The position numbers and the translations under genes were made by a program. Positions 1-10,110 of a stretch of DNA of 64,000 nucleotides are shown here, piece by piece. Source of the DNA: Trileptium ribeirensis (lineage: Eukaryota > Nematoda > Enoplea > Enoplida > Thoracostomopsidae). Within the stretch, counting starts at the first letter, position 1. Each line of letters opens with the position of its first letter. The DNA lies in the NCBI GenBank assembly GCA_030248225.1, contig JASANE010011690.1, positions 1 through 64,000 of the forward strand, read 5' to 3'. The notes beneath the pieces were generated by a model. It made no database searches. It was not told the origin of the DNA and saw only the letters and a program-made list of their open reading frames with translations.

Positions 1-203
1 TCCTCTTCATTCCCTCCTCTAGCACAAGTTTCTAACAGTTTATCTATCTTTAGGTTTCACCAAGCTCTTAAGGCCTAGAGCTGGGGTTTCACATTCAGAG
101 CTGAGTTGCAGCACTTACCAGATCCTCCCAGCTAACAGTGAGCCCCACCCACAGATTTCTACAAGTAAGCAGGAACATGGAGTTTAAATCTTCACTTTTT
201 CAC

Positions 204-1141
204 AAAAACCTTATTATTTTCAGCCTAGACGTGAGAAAGCCACAGCCTCCATTTTTCAGCCTTTTCTAGTCTAACTGATATCAAAACTAACCTTAGCTAG
301 TGTTGTCCCACCCCACTTTTCGAAATGGATCTGCCTTCTTGCACATTGGGCAATTTTATAGTAACCCTCAATGGGTATCCTATAGTGTAGGATATGGCGT
401 TTTCGATGTACAAAACATAGGGAAGCCCTACGGTGAATAAAAACATTATTATTTTCAGTCTAGACGTGTGAAGGCCGCAGCCTCCATTTTTCAGCCTTTT
501 CTAGTCTAACTGATATCAAAACAAACCTTAGTTAGTGTTGTCCACCCCACTTTTCGAAATGGATCTGCCTTCTTGCACATTGGGCAATTTTATAGTAACC
601 CTCAATGGGTATCCTATAGTGTAGGATATGGCGTTTTCGATGTACAAAACATAGGGAAGCCCTACGGTGAATAAAAACATTATTATTTTCAGTCTAGACG
701 TGTGAAGGCCGCAGCCTCCATTTTTCAGCCTTTTCTAGTCTAACTGATATCAAAACTAACCTTAGCTAGTGTTGTCCCACCCCACTTTTCGAAACGGATC
801 TGCCTCCTTGCACATTGGGCAATTTTATGGTAACCCTCAGTGGGTATCCTATAGTGTAGTATATGGCGTTTTCGATGTACAAAACATAGGGAAGCCCTAC
901 GGTGAATAAAAACATTATTATTTTCAGTCTAGACGTGTGAAGGCCGCAGCCTCCATTTTTCAGCCTTTTCTAGTCTAAATGATATCAAAACTAACCTTAG
1001 CTAGTGTTGTCCACCCCACTTTTCGAAATGGATCTGCCTCCTTGCACATTGGGCAATTTTATAGTATCCCAAAGTAGTCCTTAGTGGGTATCCTATAGTG
1101 TAGAATATGGTATTTTCGATGCATAAAAACATGGGGAAGCC
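204..1141. repeat. 234-bp satellite, about four tandem units
   Basis: Four head-to-tail units of about 234-235 bp, recognisable by the junction CCTACGGTGAATAAAAACAT at about 428, 662 and 897, with a degenerate first unit from about 204. Units 2 and 3 are nearly identical and unit 4 is more diverged. The end of unit 4 (about 1105-1141) runs without a break into the terminal sequence of the neighbouring foldback element. Bases 1-203 hold nothing I recognise. No coding potential is seen. Confidence 0.9.
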
Positions 1142-1221
1142 CTAAGCTGAATTTCGATTGTTGTATTTATTTTGGAAGCTAAAATGATAAAAGAAACAAA
1201 TATAGATTAGAGAAATTGTTG

Positions 1222-1285
1222 ATGCGGGTGGGTTTCAGACCCTTGATCTTAGGATGTGGACACCTTCACTCTAGCCGCTAAACGT
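1222..1285 (-). other. tRNA-like relic in the left foldback stem
   Basis: On the minus strand the sequence has TAGCGGCTAGAGTGAAGG resembling an A-box/D-arm, then an anticodon-like CCTAAG, then GGGTCTGAAACCCACCCG where a T-arm and B-box are expected. It resembles a decayed tRNA-Arg(CCT)-type gene or the head of a tRNA-derived SINE. The B-box is imperfect (consensus GGTTCGANTCC) and no acceptor stem closes, so this is not a functional tRNA. Confidence 0.35.
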
Positions 1286-2182
1286 TTTACCGAAGCTTAA
1301 AAACATTCCGGCAGCTACACTACGCACTAGTCGTTTCAATTTCTTAATAGCAATCCCACATCAGGTTTATTTGCGTCCAATGATACATTAAGAACCCTTA
1401 GACCCATCGTAGAATATGCCTCGGTATAACCTTAATGATGATGTCGTGTTTGTATTATTTATTAATTTTTTTTTGTGAAACTATGCCAAATATTAGCGGC
1501 ATTATTGAAGTTTTGTGCTTGTTTATAACCAAATTATACGTAATTTGATATACATATCAGAATTTACCAGGTTTAACAAGCTATAATAATCCGTAATTTG
1601 TATTGTTACATTTTTTTATACTCACTCATAGGTGATTGCAAACATTAAAAATGTTTCAGACCTAGTTCTATAGTGACAGGAAATAGAGAGCTAGATAGCT
1701 TCGCCGCGTACTTTTTTGAAACCAATAAGGGCCAAAACATAGAAATCTAAGCCAAAAATTGTTAGCCGCCAGGATCAGTGATCAGGCAGTATATATTTAT
1801 ATCAGGTAATAATTTATATTAAAATAATATAATAATAATAACAATTTATAAGTGTCTCGTTTTTGGCATAATATATAGATCATCCCAGTTGCCGAGGCTA
1901 CAATATCTAAAATATAATTTAAAATTTTACATTAGTTATGCTGTAGTTCATAAGCGGATTTACGGATGTCTCTGAAAATTTTTACAACTAAAATTCATTA
2001 AATACTCGGCATATAGTATTCGGATTTTAATGCGTTACTTGTATACCTACAATTGATTTCAGTACGGCTGTTTCACTGTTTCACACGCCAGTGTTATTAC
2101 GTTTTTCGGGTCAAGTCGTTTTAATTCTTTCTCTGACAAAGTTTTTACTATAGATATCAAGTTCAAATTCCAATGGAGCTAA

Positions 2183-2620
2183 TTGTTGAGCGGAGCGAAG
2201 CGAAGCGTTTTTATTTTCTGTCTGGGATTAAAAAGGTCGATGTCCGTCCGTTCGTTAGTTCGTTCGTTCGGTCCGACGGATCTCAAGAACCACTGAACCG
2301 ATTTAAAAAAACTTTTTTGTTTGAAAGCCTATCATGTCAGAGTGTGCACCTGATATTTGGGATTAAAAAATTTTGAGTGGTTAATTAGTAATTAGCTAAT
2401 TAGTTAAGCTTATGCAGCTAAAATAGAGAATTTTGCAATATTTGTGTTATTTATTGAAATAGAATCGTTTCGATCAAACCATTATAGGGTTTTTTGGGTC
2501 GAAGAATTCAAATATAATATTTTTACCAATGATAAAGTCCTATGCCCTATGCAATGTAGTTATTTGAAGAACATAAAATTGAGTACATTCGTAATGCCAC
2601 AGCCCAAGCTCCGCTCACAA
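2183..2620. mobile_element. Nested short element with GAGCGGAGC inverted ends, left stem
   Basis: The sequence starts TTGTTGAGCGGAGC and ends with the complement of TTGTGAGCGGAGC, giving imperfect inverted ends of about 13 bp around 438 bp. A TCCG/TTCG-rich stretch at 2238-2275 is followed by a GAACCACTGAACCGATTT block. A 36-bp motif ending in CCAATGGAGCTAATTGT occurs just before it and again at about 2690-2706, so a duplicated segment flanks or overlaps it. No clean target duplication is seen. A 67-codon frame (2173-2376) spans the left end and is not recognised. Confidence 0.45.
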
Positions 2621-3590
2621 ATGTAGTTCCACTACCGACTAGTCATACGTGTACATCTCTTCTTTACTATAGATATCTAAATCAAATTCCAATGGAGCTA
2701 ATTGTCACACGTGTACGAGTCGTGTGTAAAATGTTTTAATATCAATTGAATATCCTTTCCCGTAAAATTGCCGAAAAAAATCCCCAATTTGTGTCTGAAA
2801 TGTCTAAAATCCGGAAGTTAGCAGCTCGCATTATATATAACTTGGCATTGGAACAAGGGATGTTTCCTAAACTTCACACAGCTGTTCTACCTATTCCGCA
2901 CTTATTTCTTTATAAAATTTGCATTGAATAAAACAAAGTCCCAAGATTGACTCAACGATATCAGGGAAAAGCATCTAGATTAAAAAAATTGTTTAGGGCT
3001 TAACGAAACGTATAAATATGAAAATCATAGTGCTTCCAAGGTGACAAGAACCATGGTTTGAACCATGGTTTGAATTGCCACTAAACTGAGATCGTAGGAA
3101 ATTCAAATTAACAAATTTGTGGCAAGCTCATTATACCAGGAGAGGTTTGTTACGGAAAGATTGTTTTATGGAGTGTTATAAAGAGTGTTTGTTAAGTAAT
3201 TTGTAGTGATAGCATTGGGGTATTAACGAAGCCCTTGATATACATATGTAGGAAGCCCTAGGGTACATACATGGGGTTTGTTATGGCACCACAATTGTCA
3301 TATTTCAAAATTAATCTCTCAAAATTTCAGCAGTTTGGTGTTAATTTATATAGTTGTTACATTGAATAAGTTTGTATTTACTGGCTTACTTAGCTTAATC
3401 CTAAATTACTGGAAAATTTAAGCTAAAATCTCCTCCTGTAAACGAATAGGTATAGCTGTCAAAGAATCCGGTTAAATTGTTTTAGCTAATACTAAAATTT
3501 TTTGACGTATTATTTTGCAGAGTATATTTACATTACGAAGAATCCCATCATGTGAAAGTCTTGTACATTCACCGTTTGCGTAACATTAAC

Positions 3591-3795
3591 ATCCCCATGA
3601 CCAATTTGAAAGCTATTTTATAGTGGGTCCTATCCCCATGACCAATTTGAAAGCTATTTTATAGTGGGTCCTATCCCCATGACCAATTTGAAAGCTATTT
3701 TATAGTGGGTCCTATCCCCATGACCAATTTGAAAGCTATTTTATAGTGGGTCCTATCCCCATGACCAATTTGAAAGCTATTTTATAGTAGGTCCT
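3591..3795 (+). repeat. 41-bp direct repeat x5, left stem
   Basis: Five near-identical 41-bp units begin ATCCCCATGACCAATTTGAA at 3591, 3632, 3673, 3714 and 3755. The last unit has GTAGGTCC in place of GTGGGTCC. Confidence 0.95.
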
Positions 3796-3917
3796 AGAGA
3801 CAATCGAATTTCCAGTATTAGTTTTCGACACCGTACAATGAGTGAATGCTAACGTTTGTGAATACTGTGGCTATGATCGTGTCAGCGACATCAAAATTGA
3901 GTACGCACAAGATTCCG

Positions 3918-4430
3918 CACATTCTATCACTACGCGTCATGACACATTTTCAAAACTAATTCGCGCTTTCTCATCCATCCTACCATTAGGCGTCATGACA
4001 CTTTTTCAAAACTAATTCGCGCTTTCTCATCCATTCTATCACTACGCGTCATGACACTTTGTCAAAACTAATTCGCGCTTTCTCATCCATTCTATCACTA
4101 CGCGTCATGACACTTTGTCAAAACTAATTCGCGCTTTCTCATCCATTCTATCATTACGCGTCATGACACTTTTTCAAAACTAATTCGCGCTTTCTCATCC
4201 ATTCTATCATTACGCGTCATGACACTTTTTCAAAACTAATTCGCGCTTTCTCATCCATCCTACCATTAGGCGTCATGACACTTTTTCAAAACTAATTCGC
4301 GCTTTCTCATCCATTCTATCACTACGCGTCATGACACTTTTTCAAAACTAATTCGCGCTTTCTCATCCATTCTATCACTACGCGTCATGACACTTTGTCA
4401 AAACTAATTCGCGCTTTCTCATCCATTTAT
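3918..4430 (+). repeat. 56-bp tandem repeat x9 in the foldback loop
   Basis: Nine units of 56 bp with GCGTCATGACA at 3934, 3990, 4046, 4102, 4158, 4214, 4270, 4326 and 4382. Units 2 and 7 share the variant TACCATTAGGCG, and units 3, 4 and 9 share CTTTGTC. This five-unit spacing hints at a higher-order repeat. The array is in one orientation only, so it is the true loop rather than stem. Confidence 0.95.
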
Positions 4431-4481
4431 AAAAAATTCGATAATGTCTCAAAAACTAATACTGGAAATTCGATTGTCTCT

Positions 4482-4686
4482 AGGACCTACTATAAAATAG
4501 CTTTCAAATTGGTCATGGGGATAGGACCCACTATAAAATAGCTTTCAAATTGGTCATGGGGATAGGACCCACTATAAAATAGCTTTCAAATTGGTCATGG
4601 GGATAGGACCCACTATAAAATAGCTTTCAAATTGGTCATGGGGATAGGACCCACTATAAAATAGCTTTCAAATTGGTCATGGGGAT
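4482..4686 (-). repeat. 41-bp direct repeat x5, right stem, inverted
   Basis: Five inverted copies of the 41-bp unit of 3591-3795, ending at GGTCATGGGGAT (4686). The innermost unit carries the same variant as in the left stem. Equal copy number and a shared variant unit show that the two stems are copies of one another, not independently expanded arrays. Confidence 0.95.
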
Positions 4687-5658
4687 GTTAATGTTACGCA
4701 AACGGTGAATGTACAAGACTTTCACATGATGGGATTCTTCGTAATGTAAATATACTCTGCAAAATAATACGTCAAAAAATTTTAGTATTAGCTAAAACAA
4801 TTTAACCGGATTCTTTGACAGCTATACCTATTCGTTTACAGGAGGAGATTTTAGCTTAAATTTTCCAGTAATTTAGGATTAAGCTAAGTAAGCCAGTAAA
4901 TACAAACTTATTCAATGTAACAACTATATAAATTAACACCAAACTGCTGAAATTTTGAGAGATTAATTTTGAAATATGACAATTGTGGTGCCATAACAAA
5001 CCCCATGTATGTACCCTAGGGCTTCCTACATATGTATATCAAGGGCTTCGTTAATACCCCAATGCTATCACTACAAATTACTTAACAAACACTCTTTATA
5101 ACACTCCATAAAACAATCTTTCGTAACAAACCTCTCCTGGTATAATGAGTTGCCACGAATTTGTTAATTTGAATTTCCTAACTCAGTTTAGTGACAATTC
5201 AAACCATGGTTCAAACCATGGTCTGTCACCTCTGGAAGCACCAATGATTTCAATATTTATACGTTTTGTTAAGCCGTAAAACAATTTTTTTAATCTAGAT
5301 GCTTTTCCCTGATATCGTTGAGTCAATCTTGGGAATTTGTGTTTATTCAATGCAAATTTTATAAAGAAATAAAAGTGCGGAATAGGTAGAACAGCTGTGT
5401 GAAGTTTAGGAAACATCCCTTGTTCCAATGCCAAGTTATATATAATGCGAGCTGCTAACTTCAGTATTTGAACAGTTCAGACACAATTGGGGATTTTTAG
5501 GCAATTTTCACTGGGAAAGGATATTCCAATTGATATTAAAACATTTTTACACACGACTCGTACACGTGTGACAATCCAGCTCCATTTGGAATTTGATTTA
5601 GATATCTATAGTAAAGAAGAGATGTACACGTAATGACTAGTCAGTAGTGGAACTACAT

Positions 5659-6102
5659 TTGTGAGCGGAGCTTGGGCTGTGGCATTGCGAATGTACTCAA
5701 TTTTATGTTCTTCAAATAACTACATTGCATAGGGCATCCAGGAATTGCTATCATTGGTAAAAAAATTATATTTGAATTCTTCGACCCAAAAACCCTATAA
5801 CGGTTTGATCGAAACGATTCTATTTCAATAAATAACACAAATATTGCAAAATTCTCTATTTTAGCTGCATAAGCTTAACTAATTAGCTAATTACTAACTA
5901 ACTCAAAATTTTTTAATCCCAAATATTAGGTGCACTCTCTGACATGATAGGCTTTAAAACAAGAAAAGTTTTTTTAAAATCGGTTCAGTGGTTCTTCAGA
6001 TCCGTAGGACCGAACGCAACTAATCCAACGAACGGACGGACATTCGACCTTTTTAGATCCCAGACAGAAAATAAAAACGCGTCGCTTCGCTCCGCTCAAC
6101 AA
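5659..6102. mobile_element. Nested short element, right foldback stem
   Basis: Inverted counterpart of 2183-2620 within the right stem, bounded by TTGTGAGCGGAGC at 5659 and the complement of TTGTTGAGCGGAGC ending at 6102. Internal frames differ from the left copy because of indels, which argues against protein coding. Confidence 0.45.
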
Positions 6103-7000
6103 TTAGCTCCATTGGAATTTGAACTTGATATCTATAGTAAAAACTTTGTCAGAGAAAGAATTAAAACGACTTGACCCGAAAAACGTAATAACACTGCGTG
6201 TGAAACAGTGAAACAGCCGTACTGAAATCAATTGTAGGTATACAAGTAACGCATTAAATTCCGAATACTATATGCCCTTGAGTATTTAATGAATTTTTAG
6301 TTGTAAAAATTTTCAAGACATCCGTAAATCCGCTTATGAACTACAGCATAACTAATGTAAAATTTTAAATTATATTTAAGATATTGTAGCCTGGGCAACT
6401 GGGATGATCTATATATTATGCCAAAAACGAGACACTTATAAATTGTTATTATTATTATATTATTTTAATATAAATTATTACCTGATATAAATATATACTG
6501 CCTGATCACTGATCCTGGCGGCTAACAATTTTTGGCTTAGATTTCTATGTTTTGGCCCTTATTGGTTTCAAAAAGACGCGGCGAAGCTATTTCTAGCTCT
6601 CTATTTCCTGTCACTATAGAACTAGGTCTGAAACATTTTTAACGTTTCCAATCACCTATGAGTGAGTATAAAAAAATGTAACAATACAAATTACGGATTA
6701 TTATAGCTTGTTAAACCTGGTAAATTCTGATATGTATATCAAATTACGTATAATTTGGTTATAAACAAGCACAAAACTTCCAATAATGCCGCTAATCTTT
6801 CGCATAGTTTCACAAAAAAAAAATTAATCAATAATACAAACACGACATCATCATTAAGGTTATACCGAGGCATATTCTACGATGGGTCTAAGGGTTCTTA
6901 ATGTATCATTGGACGCAAATAATCCTGATGTGGGATTGCTATTAAGAAATTGAAACGACTAGTGCGTAGTGTAGCTGCCGGAATGTTTTTAAGCTTCGGT

Positions 7001-7067
7001 AAAACGTTTAGCGGCTAGAGTGAAGGTGTCCACATCCTAAGATCAAGGGTCTGAAACCCACCCGCAT
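7001..7067 (+). other. tRNA-like relic, mirror copy
   Basis: Plus-strand counterpart of the sequence at 1222-1285, with the same A-box-like, CCTAAG and T-arm-like blocks. It lies about 120 bp inside the right end of the foldback element. The copy is essentially unchanged, as expected for a stem of an inverted repeat. The same caution about the degenerate B-box applies. Confidence 0.35.
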
Positions 7068-7856
7068 CAACAATTTCTCTAATCTACATTTGTTTCTTTT
7101 ATCATTTTAGCTTCCAAAATAAATACAACAATCGAAATTCAGCTTAGGGCTTCCCCATGTTTTTATGCATCGAAAATACCATATAGCAATAAGTTGTCTA
7201 TGTAGTGTACTTCGTTCAGTTACATTACTATTCGTATTTTTAAATCTTTTATGTCCAGAAATGAACACTCCGAGCGGAACGAAATAACAAAAAGATGAAA
7301 TTAATTAATAACCATTTAACCGTTTTTAGCTCGAGTTCTACGATAAACCATTTCGTATACAGTATGAATCTTGTTATTTTTAATTATTACTACTTATTTG
7401 CACTGTATAAAAAATCACTAAAGCAGAATTAATATGTATTGGAGTGCGCGCAAAAAGAAAAAGGCTTCAGTGGAATAAAAACATGCTAGCAAAAATTATT
7501 GCTTTCACAAATAGATAAAATGCTGCAAAAATCCATGATATCATGAACGGAATTTCAATTATATTTACAATATTTTCAATTATTAGAACCTCGTGTTAAT
7601 TAGTCAATTTTAATTTTTCTTAAAAATAATATTTAACGAATATACAATAATATATACGATATATACAGTCTTAATTATTTATAACGAAAAGGATATGTTG
7701 GGCTACTACAATGATCGAAGTAAATTGAGTTTTATCTATTTCTATACTTCATATTGCCTACCGTTCATATTTTTGAACACTCCAATTTGTCAAATAAGTA
7801 CACAGTTTAATTTTAAAAGCACTAAATTTTCTGGATCGTTAAAAATATATATTGGT

Positions 7857-8245
7857 TTTGAGTTCAGGTTTCTTAGCAATAAAATTACCGATTTTGATTT
7901 CAGGTTTCTTAGGAATAAAAGATATAGATTTGAGTTCAGATTTTTAGCAATAAAAGACACCGATTTTGAGTTCAGTTTTCTTAGCAATAAAAGATATCGA
8001 TTTTGAGCTCAGGTTTCTTAGCAATAAAAGATACTGATTTTGAGTTCAGGTTTCTCAGATACCGATTTTGAGTTCAGGTTTCTTACCAATAAAAGATATG
8101 GATTTTGCGTTCAGGTATCTTAGCAATAAAAATGCCGATTTTAAGCTCATCTTTCTTAGTAATAATAGATACTGATTTTGAGTTCATGTTTCTTAGCAAT
8201 AGAAGATACCGATTGTGAGTTCAGGTTTCTTAACAATACAAGATG
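7857..8245 (+). repeat. About 40-bp minisatellite, about 10 units, left arm
   Basis: Roughly ten imperfect units built on GAGTTCAGGTTTCTTAGCAA followed by TAAAAGATACCGATTTT. Some units are truncated (for example near 8055). A 103-codon frame at 7695-8006 consists largely of this repeat translated, so I do not treat it as a gene. Confidence 0.85.
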
Positions 8246-8515
8246 CAGTGTTTATGTAATACTGGGTAACTGTTACAATCGTCACAGAGTGAAATTCTTT
8301 TCTATCTGCTACTGTCACTCTACACTGCACGTGGTGCCAGGAATAACTGTCGAGCGATATAACCTTAGTTCCTTGAGCAAGATAACCTTAGCCAAACTTC
8401 ATATAACCAGTGAGCCATTTTAATCCAATTGCATTCAGGTCTAAGTGCAAGGATCAAGGTTAATGCATTTCTGGTTTGTTACACCAGACTTAATTAACTA
8501 CACTCAGTATCAAAT

Positions 8516-8986
8516 TTAAATCAATTCTTCGGAGCATAATTTCATCAATTTTTTCGCAATACGATTCGAACAAATTACAAATATGTCCAGCAATAGCTCT
8601 TCCTGAATAGAAATCAAGCAAGTGAACAAAGTCAGAGCAAAGGACTCGCAAAATGTCAATCTACAGAAAAAATCAAGCAGTGATATCCGACATAAACGAA
8701 GTTGCACAGTCGCCGAAATATTTATTTCAATAAATGCAGCACAGATGGCGGTGACGACTGCTTTACCAGCGGTCGGTATAATAACTGGATTCACTTTTAG
8801 TGAGTTGGTGTTCCTCGAGAAGTCGTGGTTGCCATTCAAGGCAACGAGTGCGTACAAATCCTTTGTTCGCAATTTCGGATGGCCGCAGCTGCAGCAAATC
8901 AAAGCTTGACTCCGGCAGCAAAAAAATCGAGCCATCGATACAATTTCACGTTGGCTTGTTGGCGCTTGCTGTCCGAGAACAAACAT
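8516..8986 (-). CDS. Unidentified 156-codon open frame, left arm
   Basis: An ATG-initiated frame of 156 codons. It begins MFVLGQQAPTSQREIV, has a cysteine-rich stretch (FFCCRSQALICCSCG, residues about 21-35) and a hydrophobic, LINE-neighbouring C-terminal half with LLDFFCRL and EELLLDIFVICSNRIAKKL. I do not recognise the family. The other strand also has open frames here. The mirror copy at 48414-48884 is open for the same length, although two compensating indels change about 25 residues in the middle. It lies next to the LINE remnant at 9130-9290. It may be a fortuitous frame or a fragment of a mobile element. Confidence 0.25.
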   Translation of the reverse strand: MFVLGQQAPTSQREIVSMARFFCCRSQALICCSCGHPKLRTKDLYALVALNGNHDFSRNTNSLKVNPVIIPTAGKAVVTAICAAFIEINISATVQLRLCRISLLDFFCRLTFCESFALTLFTCLISIQEELLLDIFVICSNRIAKKLMKLCSEELI

Positions 8987-9129
8987 CAGCTACCGAAATT
9001 AAGAAATCTACCTTCACCGAAGTAGTAGCGAAGCAGGTAACTATTGCCACAATATGCCATGCAAAATGACGGAACCTGGTGATGATCCTCCCAGTTGACG
9101 CATCGTAATTTCTGCATTTTCGGAATTGC

Positions 9130-9290
9130 GTTCTGCATACGACCTGGGAACGGCATTTATCAATGCATACTTTCAGTGTTAGAATAGTGGACGCCTGGAA
9201 CTCACTTAAATCCTATTGTGGAATCGCGAACCTATCCATCTTTAAGGAACCACTTCAAAAAATAGACTTTAGGCAGATATCTTTTCAATC
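9130..9290 (+). pseudogene. Non-LTR retrotransposon (CR1/RTE-like) ORF2 C-terminus, left arm
   Basis: The frame around 9163-9280 reads FSVRIVDAWNSL. This matches the conserved tail of LINE ORF2 proteins, where an F-S-x-R-V-V-x-x-W-N-x-L-P motif is followed by a block ending FK-x-x-L-D near the stop. In this arm the motif then shifts frame (FKEPLQKIDF is out of register). The upstream reverse transcriptase and endonuclease are absent, so only the 3' end of a LINE is left, as expected for 5'-truncated insertions. Assignment to CR1 rather than RTE or Jockey is uncertain. Confidence 0.6.
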
Positions 9291-9629
9291 GCAATATGGG
9301 CCAGATGTGAGTAGGACATGTCTCTTTGTAACCTTATTCTTGTTGGGATCAATGACTCGTTACATGATAACATGTGTTATTAACTTCATGCATTTAAATT
9401 TAATAATAGTTTTTTCTCTGATGCTGCCTTTTCTAACCCCTCTTCGAATATTGTGACCAACGGTTGAATTGATGCTATGGGTGTATTCCGTTGGCTACAC
9501 TATTTAACACAGCGAAATGTTTTCGTAAATAAAACGTTTAAAAAGAATTAAGCGTATGCAGGCTTATGGCACTGTGCTTCCTTCGTTCATGTGTTGCCCT
9601 CCTTGAGGGCACTGTTATTTTCGTATTAA

Positions 9630-10107
9630 TGCGGCGTTCACGTTATAATGTCCCCAACGTTTGGAACCCATGTACACCACACAGTGTCAAGCACACTGTT
9701 GGCAATAAATTTTTTCAAAGGTAGCTAGTTATGCGTATTACCACTTCTCGATAGTGTCAGGCACACCATGTCTTCTGGCAGTTTTATTGACAGCGTTCGG
9801 AATTATTTGAGCAATGTTCATATGGGCTAGATACAAATATCGTAAATTTAGAAAAAAAACTACACAGGACAGTTGACTAATAAACCGCATTAGCTATAGA
9901 CGGTGTTCGTTATAGTTAAATCGCGCCAACTTGGTAGATAAGGGTGTGTACGACACGTGAAAAAATATAGTAGCTAGGGGTGTGTGGTGCACCCTCATGC
10001 AATTTATTTACAGTATGGATGTCACCCTAACTGTCTATACGGTAGGGTCGCGACTAGAGGGGGACAAAAATTCCAAATAGAGGGTACATTATAACGTGAA
10101 CGCCGCA
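9630..10107. mobile_element. PIF/Harbinger-like MITE, 478 bp, left arm
   Basis: Terminal inverted repeats begin TGCGGCGTTCACGTTATAAT at 9630, with the complement ending at 10107. The flanking trinucleotide is TAA on both sides (9627-9629 and 10108-10110), the TWA-type target duplication characteristic of PIF/Harbinger. Internally there are diverged GTGTCAAGCACACTG-like motifs and no transposase, so it is a non-autonomous MITE. Confidence 0.7.
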
Positions 10108-10110
10108 TAA

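Larger units (their letters stand above)
1105..3829 (+). repeat. Left stem of the foldback element
   Basis: Pairs with 4446-7184. In order inward it contains: satellite-like terminus (1105-1150), tRNA-like sequence on the minus strand (about 1222-1285), AT-rich filler, a nested element with inverted ends (2183-2620), short unrecognised frames (for example 2746-2931) and five 41-bp repeats (3591-3795). Nothing that looks like a constrained protein is present. Confidence 0.85.
1105..7184. mobile_element. Foldback-type element, 6.1 kb, stems of about 2.7 kb
   Basis: Bases 1105-3829 are inverted at 4446-7184 (mirror sum about 8277-8289) with scattered substitutions and small indels. The stems enclose a 616-bp loop. 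The outer ends match exactly inward from ATATGGTATTTTCGATGC at 1105 and its complement ending at 7184. The architecture (very long inverted repeats made of shorter direct repeats plus a satellite-like loop) matches the class of foldback elements such as Drosophila FB. No transposase frame is visible, so it would be non-autonomous. No target duplication was found, because the left flank is satellite DNA homologous to the element's own end. An alternative is a non-transposon inverted duplication. Confidence 0.75.
4446..7184 (-). repeat. Right stem of the foldback element
   Basis: Inverted copy of 1105-3829 with the same components in mirror order: 41-bp repeats (4482-4686), nested element (5659-6102) and tRNA-like sequence on the plus strand (about 7001-7067). 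The outer end stops at 7184. Beyond it there is no satellite, unlike the left side. The differences from the left stem include small indels that move and break the short open frames. Confidence 0.85.

Noticed and set aside
3591..4686. CRISPR array
   Set aside because: The 41-bp and 56-bp repeats are direct tandem units without unique spacers, in a eukaryotic-type region.
7695..8006. 103-codon frame with FEFRFLSNK-type repeats
   Set aside because: Translation of the 40-bp minisatellite; the period is not a multiple of three throughout, and the frame is not kept in the mirror copy.
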